Source: Mangrovimonas sp. YM274 (GTDB lineage: Bacteria; Bacteroidota; Bacteroidia; Flavobacteriales; Flavobacteriaceae). From it: a DNA stretch of 64,000 nucleotides. Both the position numbers and the translations under genes were made by a program. The stretch covers positions 1,908,128 to 1,972,127 of the forward strand of contig NZ_CP133091.1 in assembly GCF_030908385.1 (NCBI RefSeq), in the 5' to 3' direction. Each line of letters begins with the position of its first letter. Position 1 is the first letter of the stretch. This document shows positions 18,659 through 27,687 of the stretch, piece by piece. The notes beneath the pieces are model-generated. The model did not search any database. It had not been told where the DNA came from and worked only from the letters and a program-made list of their open reading frames with translations.

Positions 18659-19018
18659 ATGGAACGATTAGCAATTACAGAAAAGGCCGCTGAAATAGTA
18701 GAGACCCTAAAGAAGAAGTATGGAGCGCTTATTTTTCATCAAAGTGGTGGCTGTTGTGATGGATCCTCGCCAATGATTTTAGAAAAGGAAGACATGTATA
18801 TTGATGAGAGCGATGTGCTATTGGGCTATCTGCAGGACCTTCCTTTTTATATGAATCGCGATCAGTTTGAATATTGGAAACACACATATTTAACAGTAGA
18901 TGTCACTGAGGGAAGAGGGGCTAGTTTCTCTCTTGAAATACCTTTGGGTGTCAGGTTTTTGATTCATTCAAGGTTGTTGACCGAAGAGGAAGAAGACTTT
19001 TTCAATAAGAAGGAATAG
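18659..19018 (+). CDS. DUF779 protein
   Basis: A 119-residue protein with the DUF779 motif FHQSGGCCDGSSPMIL (about residues 21-36), whose paired cysteines may bind metal. The family sits next to aldehyde dehydrogenases in many bacteria and is of unknown biochemical function. A strong terminator lies between it and the aldehyde dehydrogenase gene, so its transcription must come from read-through or from a start inside the short gap. No good promoter match is visible there. Confidence 0.9.
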   Translation: MERLAITEKAAEIVETLKKKYGALIFHQSGGCCDGSSPMILEKEDMYIDESDVLLGYLQDLPFYMNRDQFEYWKHTYLTVDVTEGRGASFSLEIPLGVRFLIHSRLLTEEEEDFFNKKE

Positions 19019-19166
19019 GATTTATCGTTAATCTTTTGAGTAGGATACTTCCGTCGACAGAAAAATGTTGTCGGTAGAAAAAGAGCTGTCTCTAAACATA
19101 ATTTTTATAACTTAGAACCAAATCAATTCTCTCAATTTGTCAAAATTGGGATACAAATTTTAATAC

Positions 19167-21074
19167 ATGAGTCATTATCATATAAAACATTTAGAAGAAT
19201 ATTACCAAGTTTACCGAAAGTCGGTAAGGGAACCTGAAAATTTTTGGGAAGAAATTGCGGAAGAACACTTTTTGTGGCGAAAAAAATGGGATAAAGTCCT
19301 GAGTTGGGATTTTACCAAACCGGAAGTAAAATGGTTTGAAGGGGCCCAATTGAACATAACAGAAAACTGTATTGACAGACATCTATCTACAAGAGGGGAC
19401 AAAACCGCGATTCTCTTTGAACCCAATGATCCAAATGAACCAGCAGAACACATTACCTACAGACAACTTTATGAACGTGTTAATCAGTTTGCCAATGTGC
19501 TGAAGGAACAGGGCATTCAAAGAGGGGATAGAGTATGTATTTATGTTCCTATGATTCCCGAATTAGCCATTTCCATTTTGGCCTGTGCTAGAATTGGGGC
19601 TATTCACTCGGTGGTGTTTGCAGGCTTTTCTTCCCAAGCATTAGCTACAAGAATCAATGATAGTGAATGTAAACTGGTGGTTACTGCAGATGGTTCGTAT
19701 CGAGGGGCAAAAACTATCGATTTAAAAGGTATTGTAGACGAAGCTCTGCAGAACTGTCCTACCGTGAAAAGTGTTTTGGTGGTTAAACGCACCAATGAAG
19801 AGGTTCATATGGAAGTAGGTCGTGACCATTGGTTGCAACCTTTATTGGATAAGGCCTCCAAAGAAGGAAAGGCGGAAATTATGAATGCCGAAGATCCTTT
19901 ATTCATTTTATATACTTCAGGTTCTACCGGAAGACCAAAAGGGATGGTGCATACTTTGGCAGGTTATATGGTGTATACCGCTTATACCTTCAAAAACACT
20001 TTTCAGTATAGGGAACATGACATTTTTTGGTGTACCGCAGATATAGGTTGGATTACGGGGCATAGCTACATTGTATACGGACCGTTGGCAAATGGCGCCA
20101 CCACCGTAATGTTTGAAGGTGTGCCAAGTTATCCAGATTTTGGACGTTTTTGGGAAATTGTTCAAAAGCATAAGGTAACGCAGTTTTACACGGCACCTAC
20201 AGCTATCAGGGCATTGGCAAAACAAGGTGTGGAATTGGTGGATAAATATGATTTATCTTCTTTAAAGGTTTTGGGCTCTGTAGGAGAACCTATTAATGAA
20301 GAAGCGTGGCACTGGTACAACGATACCATAGGAAAAGGAAAAAGTCCTATTGTAGATACTTGGTGGCAAACGGAAACAGGAGGTATCATGATTACGCCTA
20401 TTCCTTTTGTAACACCAACCAAGCCAACCTATGCAACTTTGCCGTTTATTGGGGTACAACCTGCATTAATGGATGATAATGGTCAAGAAATAAAAGGAAA
20501 CCAAGTAGATGGTAAATTGTGTATTAAATTCCCTTGGCCTTCTATGGCCCGAACCATTTGGGGAGATCACCAAAGGTATAAAGACACGTATTTTTCTGCT
20601 TTTGAAAATAAATATTTTACAGGGGATGGAGCTTTGCGAGACGAAGTTGGCTACTATCGTATTACCGGTCGTGTGGATGATGTGATTATTGTATCTGGAC
20701 ATAACCTTGGAACAGCGCCAATTGAGGACGCCATCAACGAGCACCCTGCGGTATCAGAATCCGCAATTGTTGGTTTCCCTCATGACGTGAAAGGAAATGC
20801 CTTGTATGGTTATGTAACTTTGAAAGATACAGGTGAAAGTAGAAATCATGAGAACCTTCGTAAGGAAATCAATCAATTAATCACCGATCGTATTGGACCT
20901 ATTGCTAAGTTGGACAAAATTCAGTTCACTCAAGGATTGCCAAAAACACGAAGTGGAAAGATTATGCGTAGAATTCTACGAAAAATTGCTAGTAACGACA
21001 CGTCTAATTTGGGAGATACCAGTACACTGTTGAACCCTGAAGTAGTTCAGGAAATTATGGATAATGTTTTATAG
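19167..21074 (+). CDS. acs: Acetyl-CoA synthetase
   Basis: A 635-residue AMP-forming acetate-CoA ligase, cytoplasmic. The N-terminal ACAS region (EHFLWRKKWDKVLSWD), the P-loop-like YTSGSTGRPKGMVHT, the acetate/CoA region DTWWQTETGG, the hinge TGRVDDVI, and the C-terminal KTRSGKIMRR with K598 (the usual acetylation site) are all present. It turns acetate into acetyl-CoA. It may follow aldehyde dehydrogenase in metabolism, and an ActP-type symporter lies upstream. A 148-base gap with a hairpin separates it from DUF779. Confidence 0.97.
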   Translation: MSHYHIKHLEEYYQVYRKSVREPENFWEEIAEEHFLWRKKWDKVLSWDFTKPEVKWFEGAQLNITENCIDRHLSTRGDKTAILFEPNDPNEPAEHITYRQLYERVNQFANVLKEQGIQRGDRVCIYVPMIPELAISILACARIGAIHSVVFAGFSSQALATRINDSECKLVVTADGSYRGAKTIDLKGIVDEALQNCPTVKSVLVVKRTNEEVHMEVGRDHWLQPLLDKASKEGKAEIMNAEDPLFILYTSGSTGRPKGMVHTLAGYMVYTAYTFKNTFQYREHDIFWCTADIGWITGHSYIVYGPLANGATTVMFEGVPSYPDFGRFWEIVQKHKVTQFYTAPTAIRALAKQGVELVDKYDLSSLKVLGSVGEPINEEAWHWYNDTIGKGKSPIVDTWWQTETGGIMITPIPFVTPTKPTYATLPFIGVQPALMDDNGQEIKGNQVDGKLCIKFPWPSMARTIWGDHQRYKDTYFSAFENKYFTGDGALRDEVGYYRITGRVDDVIIVSGHNLGTAPIEDAINEHPAVSESAIVGFPHDVKGNALYGYVTLKDTGESRNHENLRKEINQLITDRIGPIAKLDKIQFTQGLPKTRSGKIMRRILRKIASNDTSNLGDTSTLLNPEVVQEIMDNVL

Positions 21075-21096
21075 AATTAATAAAAGAATAAAAATG

Positions 21097-21132
21097 AAAA
21101 GAGCATCGATAAGGATATTGATGCTCTTTTTT
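21097..21132. terminator. Bidirectional terminator between acs and GH2 gene
   Basis: The arm AAAAGAGCATC starting at 21097 pairs with GATGCTCTTTT ending at 21130, extended by further A/T pairing around the loop. A-run and T-run flank it, and the genes are convergent. Confidence 0.85.
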
Positions 21133-21167
21133 GTTGGAAGAATTGGAGATTAAATATCTAAAACCAA

Positions 21168-23948
21168 TTATTGGCAACTTATGGTTACAGAACCACTCTG
21201 CAAACCATTAGAATTCGCTGTTACTTTTATTTGGCCGTTTGCACCTTTTTTTGCTTTAATAATAACCAGAGCCAATCCATTAAAGGCGTTTCTTTCTGTG
21301 GAAGCAAAGGAGGTTAAATCTGTAGGATCTCCGTTGTCAGTGGCCACAATGTCTCCAGGTCCTTCAATTGTAAAGGATATGGGATTGTTGGCATTGGCCA
21401 CAAAACGATCCTTGCTATCGGTAATTTTTACTGTTATAAATGCTAAATCCTTGCCGTTAGAGAGCAGGTCGTTTTGGTCTGTTTTCAATATTAATTTCGA
21501 AGGTTTTCCGGTGGTTTGAATGGTTTTTTCGCTCCATAACTGTCCATTTTTATAAGCAACAGCTTTTAGAGTTCCTGGTTCATAAATAACATCATCCCAA
21601 TGTAATCGGTATTCGAAGGGGCCTTTCTTTTTGAGCCCTAAGGACCTCCCATTTAAAAACAGTTCTACTTCATCTCCAGAGGTGAAAATATGCACTGGAG
21701 TAATTTGCCCTATACGTTCTGGCCAATTCCAATGTGGGAGAATGTGTACCATGGGCAAATCAGGACGCCATCTGGATTGGTATAAATAAAAACGGTCCTT
21801 TTTAAAGCCTGCTAAATCAATAAGTCCAAAATAGGAACTCTTAGATGAATAATAAGGAGTTGGTTCACCTAAATAATCCCATCCGGACCAGACAAATTCG
21901 CCTACTACAAACGGGTGTTTATCCTGCGATGCAAATACTTTATCTGCGGAAGATCCAAAATTGGCGGTATATAGTTCATAGGAACTGACATAACCAGTTT
22001 TGGGATCGCCTCCAACACCATCAGAAATAGGTGAACTGATATCTCCTGTTACTGGAAACAGATAAGTTCCTCTAGAACTTAGGGCTGCTGCCGTTTCGCT
22101 ACTAATGATGGCTTTGTTTGGGAATGCTTCGTGGAAGGCCGGATACAAGGGAGAAGTTTTGATGCCTTGCAAATGAGAATAAGCAGGAGCATCCCTAATG
22201 CCTTCTCCCTGATAATTTAAGCTGATGACATCCATAATGGAGGGGAAGGGCATGTTGGGCTTGGCATAGTTCATGGAAGCGGTTGTTGGCCTTGAGGGGT
22301 CTTCGCTCTTTACAATAGCACTTAATTTAGCGCCTACTTTCGCACCTTCTTCATCTGTATACTGCTCTCCAACTTCATTGCCGAAACTCCATAATATTAC
22401 GGAAGGATGGTTCCTGTCTCTTCGTACAAAAGAGCGTGTGTCGGCTTCAAACCAATCATCAAAAATAAGATGGAAATCATGAGTCGTTTTTTTACGCTGC
22501 CAGCTGTCAAATATTTCATCAATAACCAAAAAGCCCATTTGGTCTGTTAACTCCAAAAGTTCTGGAGCAGGAGGATTGTGCGCCATCCTAATGGCATTGC
22601 ATCCTAACTCTTTTAGGGTTTCCAGTTGACGTTTGGCTGCTTTTAGGTTGAAGGCAGCCCCCAAAGCGCCCAAATCATGGTGCTGATTGACACCTTGTAT
22701 TTTTATGGGTTCTCCATTTACGATAAGTCCTTTGTTGGCATCAAAAATAATTTTTCTAATACCAAATGTAGTTTCGTAATGATCTATAATAGTACCATCT
22801 TGAGAATGAACGGTTGTAATTGCTTTGTAAAGATTAGGTGTTTGGCTCGGGGATGGGCCCCATAGTTTTGGATGTTTTATGGTAGTGGCCCCTTTTATTG
22901 TTGTCTGACCAGTGGGGTTGAGGGAGATATTGTTTTTTTTGATGCTAGCAGCTCGTAGACCTAATCTTTTGAAGTTATTTTCCAAGGGATAAATTTCTGT
23001 CACTACGTTAACTGTTTCATTACTCAGGGCATCATTGTTAATAGCTACTTCAAAATTGATGGTTGCAGAATCTTTAGAAACCTCTTGGGAAGTTACATAG
23101 GTGCCCCAATGCCTGATATGAATTTTGTTGGTTTTGGTTAGCCACACATTCCGATAAATTCCTCCTCCGGAATACCAACGAGCCGAATGGTTCGGATTAT
23201 CAACTCTAATGGCCAGTTGGTTGTTCTCCCCAAATTTGATATAAGGCGTTAAATCCAATCGCCAAGAATTATAGCCATAGGGCCAACCTCCAACCAAATG
23301 ACCGTTAAGCCATACCATAGCATAAGACATGGCGCCATCTATATCTAAGAAAATAGATTTTTCTTTATCGGATTGGGGAATTTCCAATTGCTTTCGGTAC
23401 CAAGCCACACCATTGCTAGGTAGTCGTCCCATGCCTCCTCCAACTTCAGCATCATCGCCTTTCATAAAAGGACCTTTTATAGCCCAGTCATGAGGTAAAT
23501 CTACCGTTTTCCAAGTATTGTCTTCAAAATTAGTTTGTACAAAAGGAAAGTTTTCTCCTGGATTGCCTTTGGGTCTTATGTGATGCTTAGTGCTGTCTTT
23601 GATAAAAGGGTTGGCTGTTGGTAATATATAAGTTTTTAGAACTTCGGCAGAAGGGGCTACTTCAATAGCTTGGGTTGCTTCGGAATCCGCTTCTTTGGTG
23701 TCATTAACATTTTCAATTGCAGGTCTTACATCATAAATAAGGTCGTCAGCCAAAACTTCCGACTCGTATTTCATGAATTTCCAGTTTTTATTAATTGAAA
23801 TGCGTTCTCTGGGATTACTATTTTTATCTGGAGAAATAGTTGGTGTACACCCGAAAATAAAAAGAAATAGGAACACCAAAATTATGCTACCTAAAAGTTT
23901 TTTTAGTGTATTTAAATTATTATTGGGATTATGTTGAGTATTTTTCAA
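21168..23948 (-). CDS. GH2 family beta-galactosidase-like lipoprotein
   Basis: A 926-residue exported enzyme. A lipoprotein signal ends at C34 (FIFGC). It then has the GH2 sugar-binding domain (to about 285), the Ig-like domain (285-395), the TIM barrel (about 400-700) and C-terminal DUF4982 plus Ig-like domains (about 740-926). Acid/base E525 lies in SFGNEVGEQ; E618 in ISSETA is the likely nucleophile; GEFVWSGWDYLGEP follows. The start is TTG at 23948: no in-frame ATG lies upstream and the next Met (59) would lose the signal. It is last in a minus-strand run with an oxidoreductase and a TonB receptor. Galactosidase is the likely activity but the linkage is unknown. Confidence 0.88.
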   Translation of the reverse strand: MKNTQHNPNNNLNTLKKLLGSIILVFLFLFIFGCTPTISPDKNSNPRERISINKNWKFMKYESEVLADDLIYDVRPAIENVNDTKEADSEATQAIEVAPSAEVLKTYILPTANPFIKDSTKHHIRPKGNPGENFPFVQTNFEDNTWKTVDLPHDWAIKGPFMKGDDAEVGGGMGRLPSNGVAWYRKQLEIPQSDKEKSIFLDIDGAMSYAMVWLNGHLVGGWPYGYNSWRLDLTPYIKFGENNQLAIRVDNPNHSARWYSGGGIYRNVWLTKTNKIHIRHWGTYVTSQEVSKDSATINFEVAINNDALSNETVNVVTEIYPLENNFKRLGLRAASIKKNNISLNPTGQTTIKGATTIKHPKLWGPSPSQTPNLYKAITTVHSQDGTIIDHYETTFGIRKIIFDANKGLIVNGEPIKIQGVNQHHDLGALGAAFNLKAAKRQLETLKELGCNAIRMAHNPPAPELLELTDQMGFLVIDEIFDSWQRKKTTHDFHLIFDDWFEADTRSFVRRDRNHPSVILWSFGNEVGEQYTDEEGAKVGAKLSAIVKSEDPSRPTTASMNYAKPNMPFPSIMDVISLNYQGEGIRDAPAYSHLQGIKTSPLYPAFHEAFPNKAIISSETAAALSSRGTYLFPVTGDISSPISDGVGGDPKTGYVSSYELYTANFGSSADKVFASQDKHPFVVGEFVWSGWDYLGEPTPYYSSKSSYFGLIDLAGFKKDRFYLYQSRWRPDLPMVHILPHWNWPERIGQITPVHIFTSGDEVELFLNGRSLGLKKKGPFEYRLHWDDVIYEPGTLKAVAYKNGQLWSEKTIQTTGKPSKLILKTDQNDLLSNGKDLAFITVKITDSKDRFVANANNPISFTIEGPGDIVATDNGDPTDLTSFASTERNAFNGLALVIIKAKKGANGQIKVTANSNGLQSGSVTISCQ

Positions 23949-24065
23949 TTTTACCAGCCATTTATTATGTAAATATAAAATATTCTTACTGAATAATGGT
24001 TTGGGTTAATTGGAGATTTCTTTCTGAATAAAGTAAATAATGAAGATAGGAGCGTAGGAGGGATA

Positions 24066-25154
24066 CTATGTTATCATAATCTTTTTACCGTTATTGGCAG
24101 CCGATTTATAGATGGCTTCCACCACATTAATATCTTTCAAACCCTCTTCACCAGGGACTATTGGTGCCATATTTTTAATGATGGCCAATGCGTCCTCATC
24201 CATTTGTTTCGCTTGTTGGTTTCCTTGAAATGGTGATACTTTTTGTCCATCACTTCCTTGCACACTAACACCGCTATAATATTGCAAAGGTTCGGCTTTG
24301 TACCAACCATTTGCACAATCAACCTTCATAGTATTAATGTTTTCAGCGAAGGACGTTTTACATTGAGCTGTGATGCCATTTGGGAATTCTAAATTGAAAT
24401 GTGTTATTTCATCGGCAGTGAAAATGTTTGGTCGTGTATATTCATGCGTTGCACTCACAGAAATGGGCTCCAATCCTGTAGCATACCGAACGGCATTGAG
24501 CGGATAAACCCCCATATCATACATGGCACCACCTCCTAAAGTTTTATGAAGTTTCCAGTGTTTATGATTTCTTGCACTATTGTAAAAACCAGCTTCTGCA
24601 AATAAGGAGTTTATAGGGCCATACGGTTTGGTTTGCGACCATTTTATGATAGTTTGCGTTACCGGTTCATGCTGAAGACGGTAACCGATGGTTAGCTGTA
24701 CTTTGTTTTTGTTGCAGGCTTGGATAATGGCTTCGCACTCTGAAACATTCATGGCCATTGGTTTTTCGCACCATACATGTTTTCCGGCTTTGGCGCCAAT
24801 TATACTGTAAGGTTTATGAAGTGCATTTGGCAAAACAATGTAAACAATGTCAATATCGTCATTATTAGCAATGGTATGCATGTTTTCGTAATTGTAAACA
24901 TTGGCATCCGGGATATTGTATTTCTTTTGCCAAACAGGAATTTTTTCGGGGGACCCAGTAACAATACCTCTTAGCTCACAATATTTGGTAAGCTGTAGGG
25001 CAGGGGCCAAAATATCTGTGCTGTAATAGCCCAATCCCACCAAGGCTACACCTAACTTTGTTTTTCTTTGAGGAATCATAAAACTGGAAAGAGGCAATGC
25101 GCTTGCTGCCAAAAGAATTCCTGAAGCTTTTAGAAATGATCGTCTATTGCCCAT
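24066..25154 (-). CDS. Gfo/Idh/MocA family oxidoreductase with Tat signal
   Basis: A 362-residue protein. The N-terminus carries a twin-arginine signal (NRRSFLKASG followed by a hydrophobic stretch), so the folded, cofactor-loaded protein is likely exported to the periplasm. The Rossmann motif VALVGLGYYSTD near residue 36 and the EKPMAMN motif (catalytic Lys region) near 130 identify a glucose-fructose-oxidoreductase-type fold. Such exported members often act on sugars, for example by NAD-dependent glycosidase-like or oxidoreductase chemistry. It is transcribed toward the GH2 gene with a 117-base gap. Confidence 0.9.
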   Translation of the reverse strand: MGNRRSFLKASGILLAASALPLSSFMIPQRKTKLGVALVGLGYYSTDILAPALQLTKYCELRGIVTGSPEKIPVWQKKYNIPDANVYNYENMHTIANNDDIDIVYIVLPNALHKPYSIIGAKAGKHVWCEKPMAMNVSECEAIIQACNKNKVQLTIGYRLQHEPVTQTIIKWSQTKPYGPINSLFAEAGFYNSARNHKHWKLHKTLGGGAMYDMGVYPLNAVRYATGLEPISVSATHEYTRPNIFTADEITHFNLEFPNGITAQCKTSFAENINTMKVDCANGWYKAEPLQYYSGVSVQGSDGQKVSPFQGNQQAKQMDEDALAIIKNMAPIVPGEEGLKDINVVEAIYKSAANNGKKIMIT

Positions 25155-25213
25155 ATTTTAATGTTTGCGAATTAGTCTTCTCTAATTTACAAAAATATGG
25201 GCAGTTGTTTAGA

Positions 25214-27676
25214 TTATAAACGAGCTGATAATCTTACGTTGAATACTCTAGGTGTTAAATAGTTTGGAATGGCATACTGACGCTTACTGTAAACATCCCT
25301 TACCCAAGTATTGGTGATGGAGTTTTGTACGTCAAACATGTTGAAGATTTCAAATCCTAAGGTAAGGTCTTTAAAATGACGCTTCCAACTATCGTAAGTT
25401 TTGTTTTGGTCTACCAATACATAGCTGATTCCCAAATCCGCCCGTTTGTAGTCGCGAAGCCTGTTTTGGTATTGGTAAGGATTGGCATAACTTGGTGAGC
25501 CACCAGGAACTCCCGTATTGTAAACCAAATTCAGGTACATTTTAAGTTCTGGGATGCTTGGCACATAATCCTGAAAGAGAATTCCAAACTTTAAACGTTG
25601 GTCTGTTGGTCTGGCAATATAGCCCTGATCCTCGATGTTTTCTTCAGTTTTTAAATATCCAAAGCTGAACCAAGATTCTGTTCCTTTTACAAATTCTCCA
25701 TTAAGTCGCATATCCAATCCAGAGGCGTAAGCTTTGGCATTATTCTTTGCGCGATAGCGAATACGAACATTTTCCAATGTGTATGGATTTACATCTGAAA
25801 GGTGCTTGTAATAGGCCTCGGAAACCAGTTTGAAAGGTCTGTCCCAAAGCTCGAAGCTGTATTCATTCCCCAGTACAATATGGGTTGACTTTTGGGCTTT
25901 TACATGAGGTTGCACCACTCCTGAAGAATCCCTAAGTTCTCTGTAGAAAGGGGGTTGGTAGTACAATCCTCCAGCAATTCTAAAGAGCATGTCTTTATCC
26001 CAATCTGGTTTTATGGCAAATTGTCCACGAGGACTAATCACGGTTTGTGTTACGGTTTCAACCCCGTCACCGCTCACTGTCCAATTATGGGCTCTGGCTC
26101 CTAAATTATAGAAGACCTCATGATTTCCTAAAGTGGATCGTTTGCTCCATTGGGCATAGGCCTGTAAACGATCAATCTGAACTTTGTTTGTGGCTCTCAC
26201 GTTTTGGAACGCCACCAAAGGACCTTCGTATGGATTGTAAGGCTGGTTATTGGGAATGTGCAGCGTAGGAGGTGTGATGGAAAAACCAGCACTGTCAATA
26301 ACTTCCCATTCTACCAAACGGTCTCTAATGTCTTCATGAGTATATTTTACAGACCATTCAATAGTGGTGTCTTCACTTGGTTTGTAATCTCCTTTGTGTT
26401 CAGCGTTAAAAATAAGGGCGTCTAAATCATTTCGGGCGTGAGTTAGTTGTGAACCAATCCCTTCACTAAATTCCACTTCTCCCAAATTTTCATCTCCAAT
26501 ACTACTGTTGACTTCTCCAAGTCGGTATTGAGCCAAAATGTCGAAATATTCCTCTTCTGTGGTGTGATATCCAGAAGCAATTAATTTTAAGGTCAATTTG
26601 TCTGACACAAAGTAATTGGCCTTAAACGCACCAAAATTGGTGACATATTCGTCTTTTTCCTGGCCTTCGTAAAATACCAAAAGGGCAATTGGATCCGTTA
26701 AGGTTCCAAAATTGGTTTGTCTGTTTTGTGGCTCAAAATTGTATCGGTTTACAGAAAAATTACCCAAGAAATTCAAATGAAATTTGTCTGAAAACTTATA
26801 GGTCAAATAGGTTTGGGCATCTGCAAATATTGGTCTCACATTGGTTTCCGTTTCCATGGAATTGATAAGCAAACTATTATCGCGGTAACGTAATCCCACA
26901 ATTCCAGAGAATTTAGAATCTTTACTGATGGCCTCTGCCGCAACGCTTCCGCCGAGTAGACTTAAATCGGTTCGAACTCCAAATTTTACAGGTGTGCGAT
27001 AGGTAATGTCTAACACAGAGGAAAGTTTGTCACCATATTTTGCTTGAAACCCACCTGCAGAAAAATCTACATTTTGAACCAAATCGGTATTTACAAAACT
27101 CAAACCTTCTTGTTGCCCAGAACGGATTAGGAATGGTCTGTACACTTCAATTTCGTTGACATACACCAAGTTTTCGTCAAAATTTCCACCTCTAACTGAG
27201 TATTGTGTGCTTAATTCATTGGAAACGTTGACACCGGGAAGTGTCTTTAAAATATTTTCAACCCCTGGTTGTGCGCCTTTTATGGTCCTGATTACTTCTG
27301 GGGTAATTGTGGTAACCCCATTAACAGATTGTCTGGTATTGGTATTGATGACTACAGTACCAATTTGTTCTATATCCATTTTCATGACTGGGTTGAATTC
27401 CAGTTCTTGACCATTTTTCAGGTTGAAGGTTGCTACCACACGTTTATAGGACAAATGGGTGAACTCAATGGTCACATCTGTATTGGAAGGAATTTTCAGT
27501 TCATAAAATCCGTTGCTATTAGAAGAAGTGCCATTGACGCCTGCTTTAACGGAAACATTTGAGACCGGTAGTTGAGTGTCGTCTAAGATAACGCCTTTTA
27601 TGGTGGCTTGTTGAGAATAGCCTAAAAGGGATAAACATAAAAATGCAAAAAACAGGAGATAAACGTTAGGTTTCAA
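25214..27676 (-). CDS. TonB-dependent receptor with carboxypeptidase-regulatory-like domain
   Basis: An 820-residue outer-membrane receptor. Signal peptide (1-21, ending LGYSQ), a CarboxypepD_reg-like beta-sandwich (22-105), the plug domain (about 115-225, with GVENILKTLPGVNV and YSVRGGNFDENLVYVN), and a beta-barrel to the C-terminal aromatic strand VRLSARL. It is shorter than SusC and there is no SusD gene near, so it is not a classical PUL pair. Its start must be TTG at 27676, since an in-frame stop lies seven codons upstream with no ATG between. The M23 peptidase gene ends 11 bases before it. Confidence 0.92.
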   Translation of the reverse strand: MKPNVYLLFFAFLCLSLLGYSQQATIKGVILDDTQLPVSNVSVKAGVNGTSSNSNGFYELKIPSNTDVTIEFTHLSYKRVVATFNLKNGQELEFNPVMKMDIEQIGTVVINTNTRQSVNGVTTITPEVIRTIKGAQPGVENILKTLPGVNVSNELSTQYSVRGGNFDENLVYVNEIEVYRPFLIRSGQQEGLSFVNTDLVQNVDFSAGGFQAKYGDKLSSVLDITYRTPVKFGVRTDLSLLGGSVAAEAISKDSKFSGIVGLRYRDNSLLINSMETETNVRPIFADAQTYLTYKFSDKFHLNFLGNFSVNRYNFEPQNRQTNFGTLTDPIALLVFYEGQEKDEYVTNFGAFKANYFVSDKLTLKLIASGYHTTEEEYFDILAQYRLGEVNSSIGDENLGEVEFSEGIGSQLTHARNDLDALIFNAEHKGDYKPSEDTTIEWSVKYTHEDIRDRLVEWEVIDSAGFSITPPTLHIPNNQPYNPYEGPLVAFQNVRATNKVQIDRLQAYAQWSKRSTLGNHEVFYNLGARAHNWTVSGDGVETVTQTVISPRGQFAIKPDWDKDMLFRIAGGLYYQPPFYRELRDSSGVVQPHVKAQKSTHIVLGNEYSFELWDRPFKLVSEAYYKHLSDVNPYTLENVRIRYRAKNNAKAYASGLDMRLNGEFVKGTESWFSFGYLKTEENIEDQGYIARPTDQRLKFGILFQDYVPSIPELKMYLNLVYNTGVPGGSPSYANPYQYQNRLRDYKRADLGISYVLVDQNKTYDSWKRHFKDLTLGFEIFNMFDVQNSITNTWVRDVYSKRQYAIPNYLTPRVFNVRLSARL

Positions 27677-27687
27677 TAGTTGAGATT

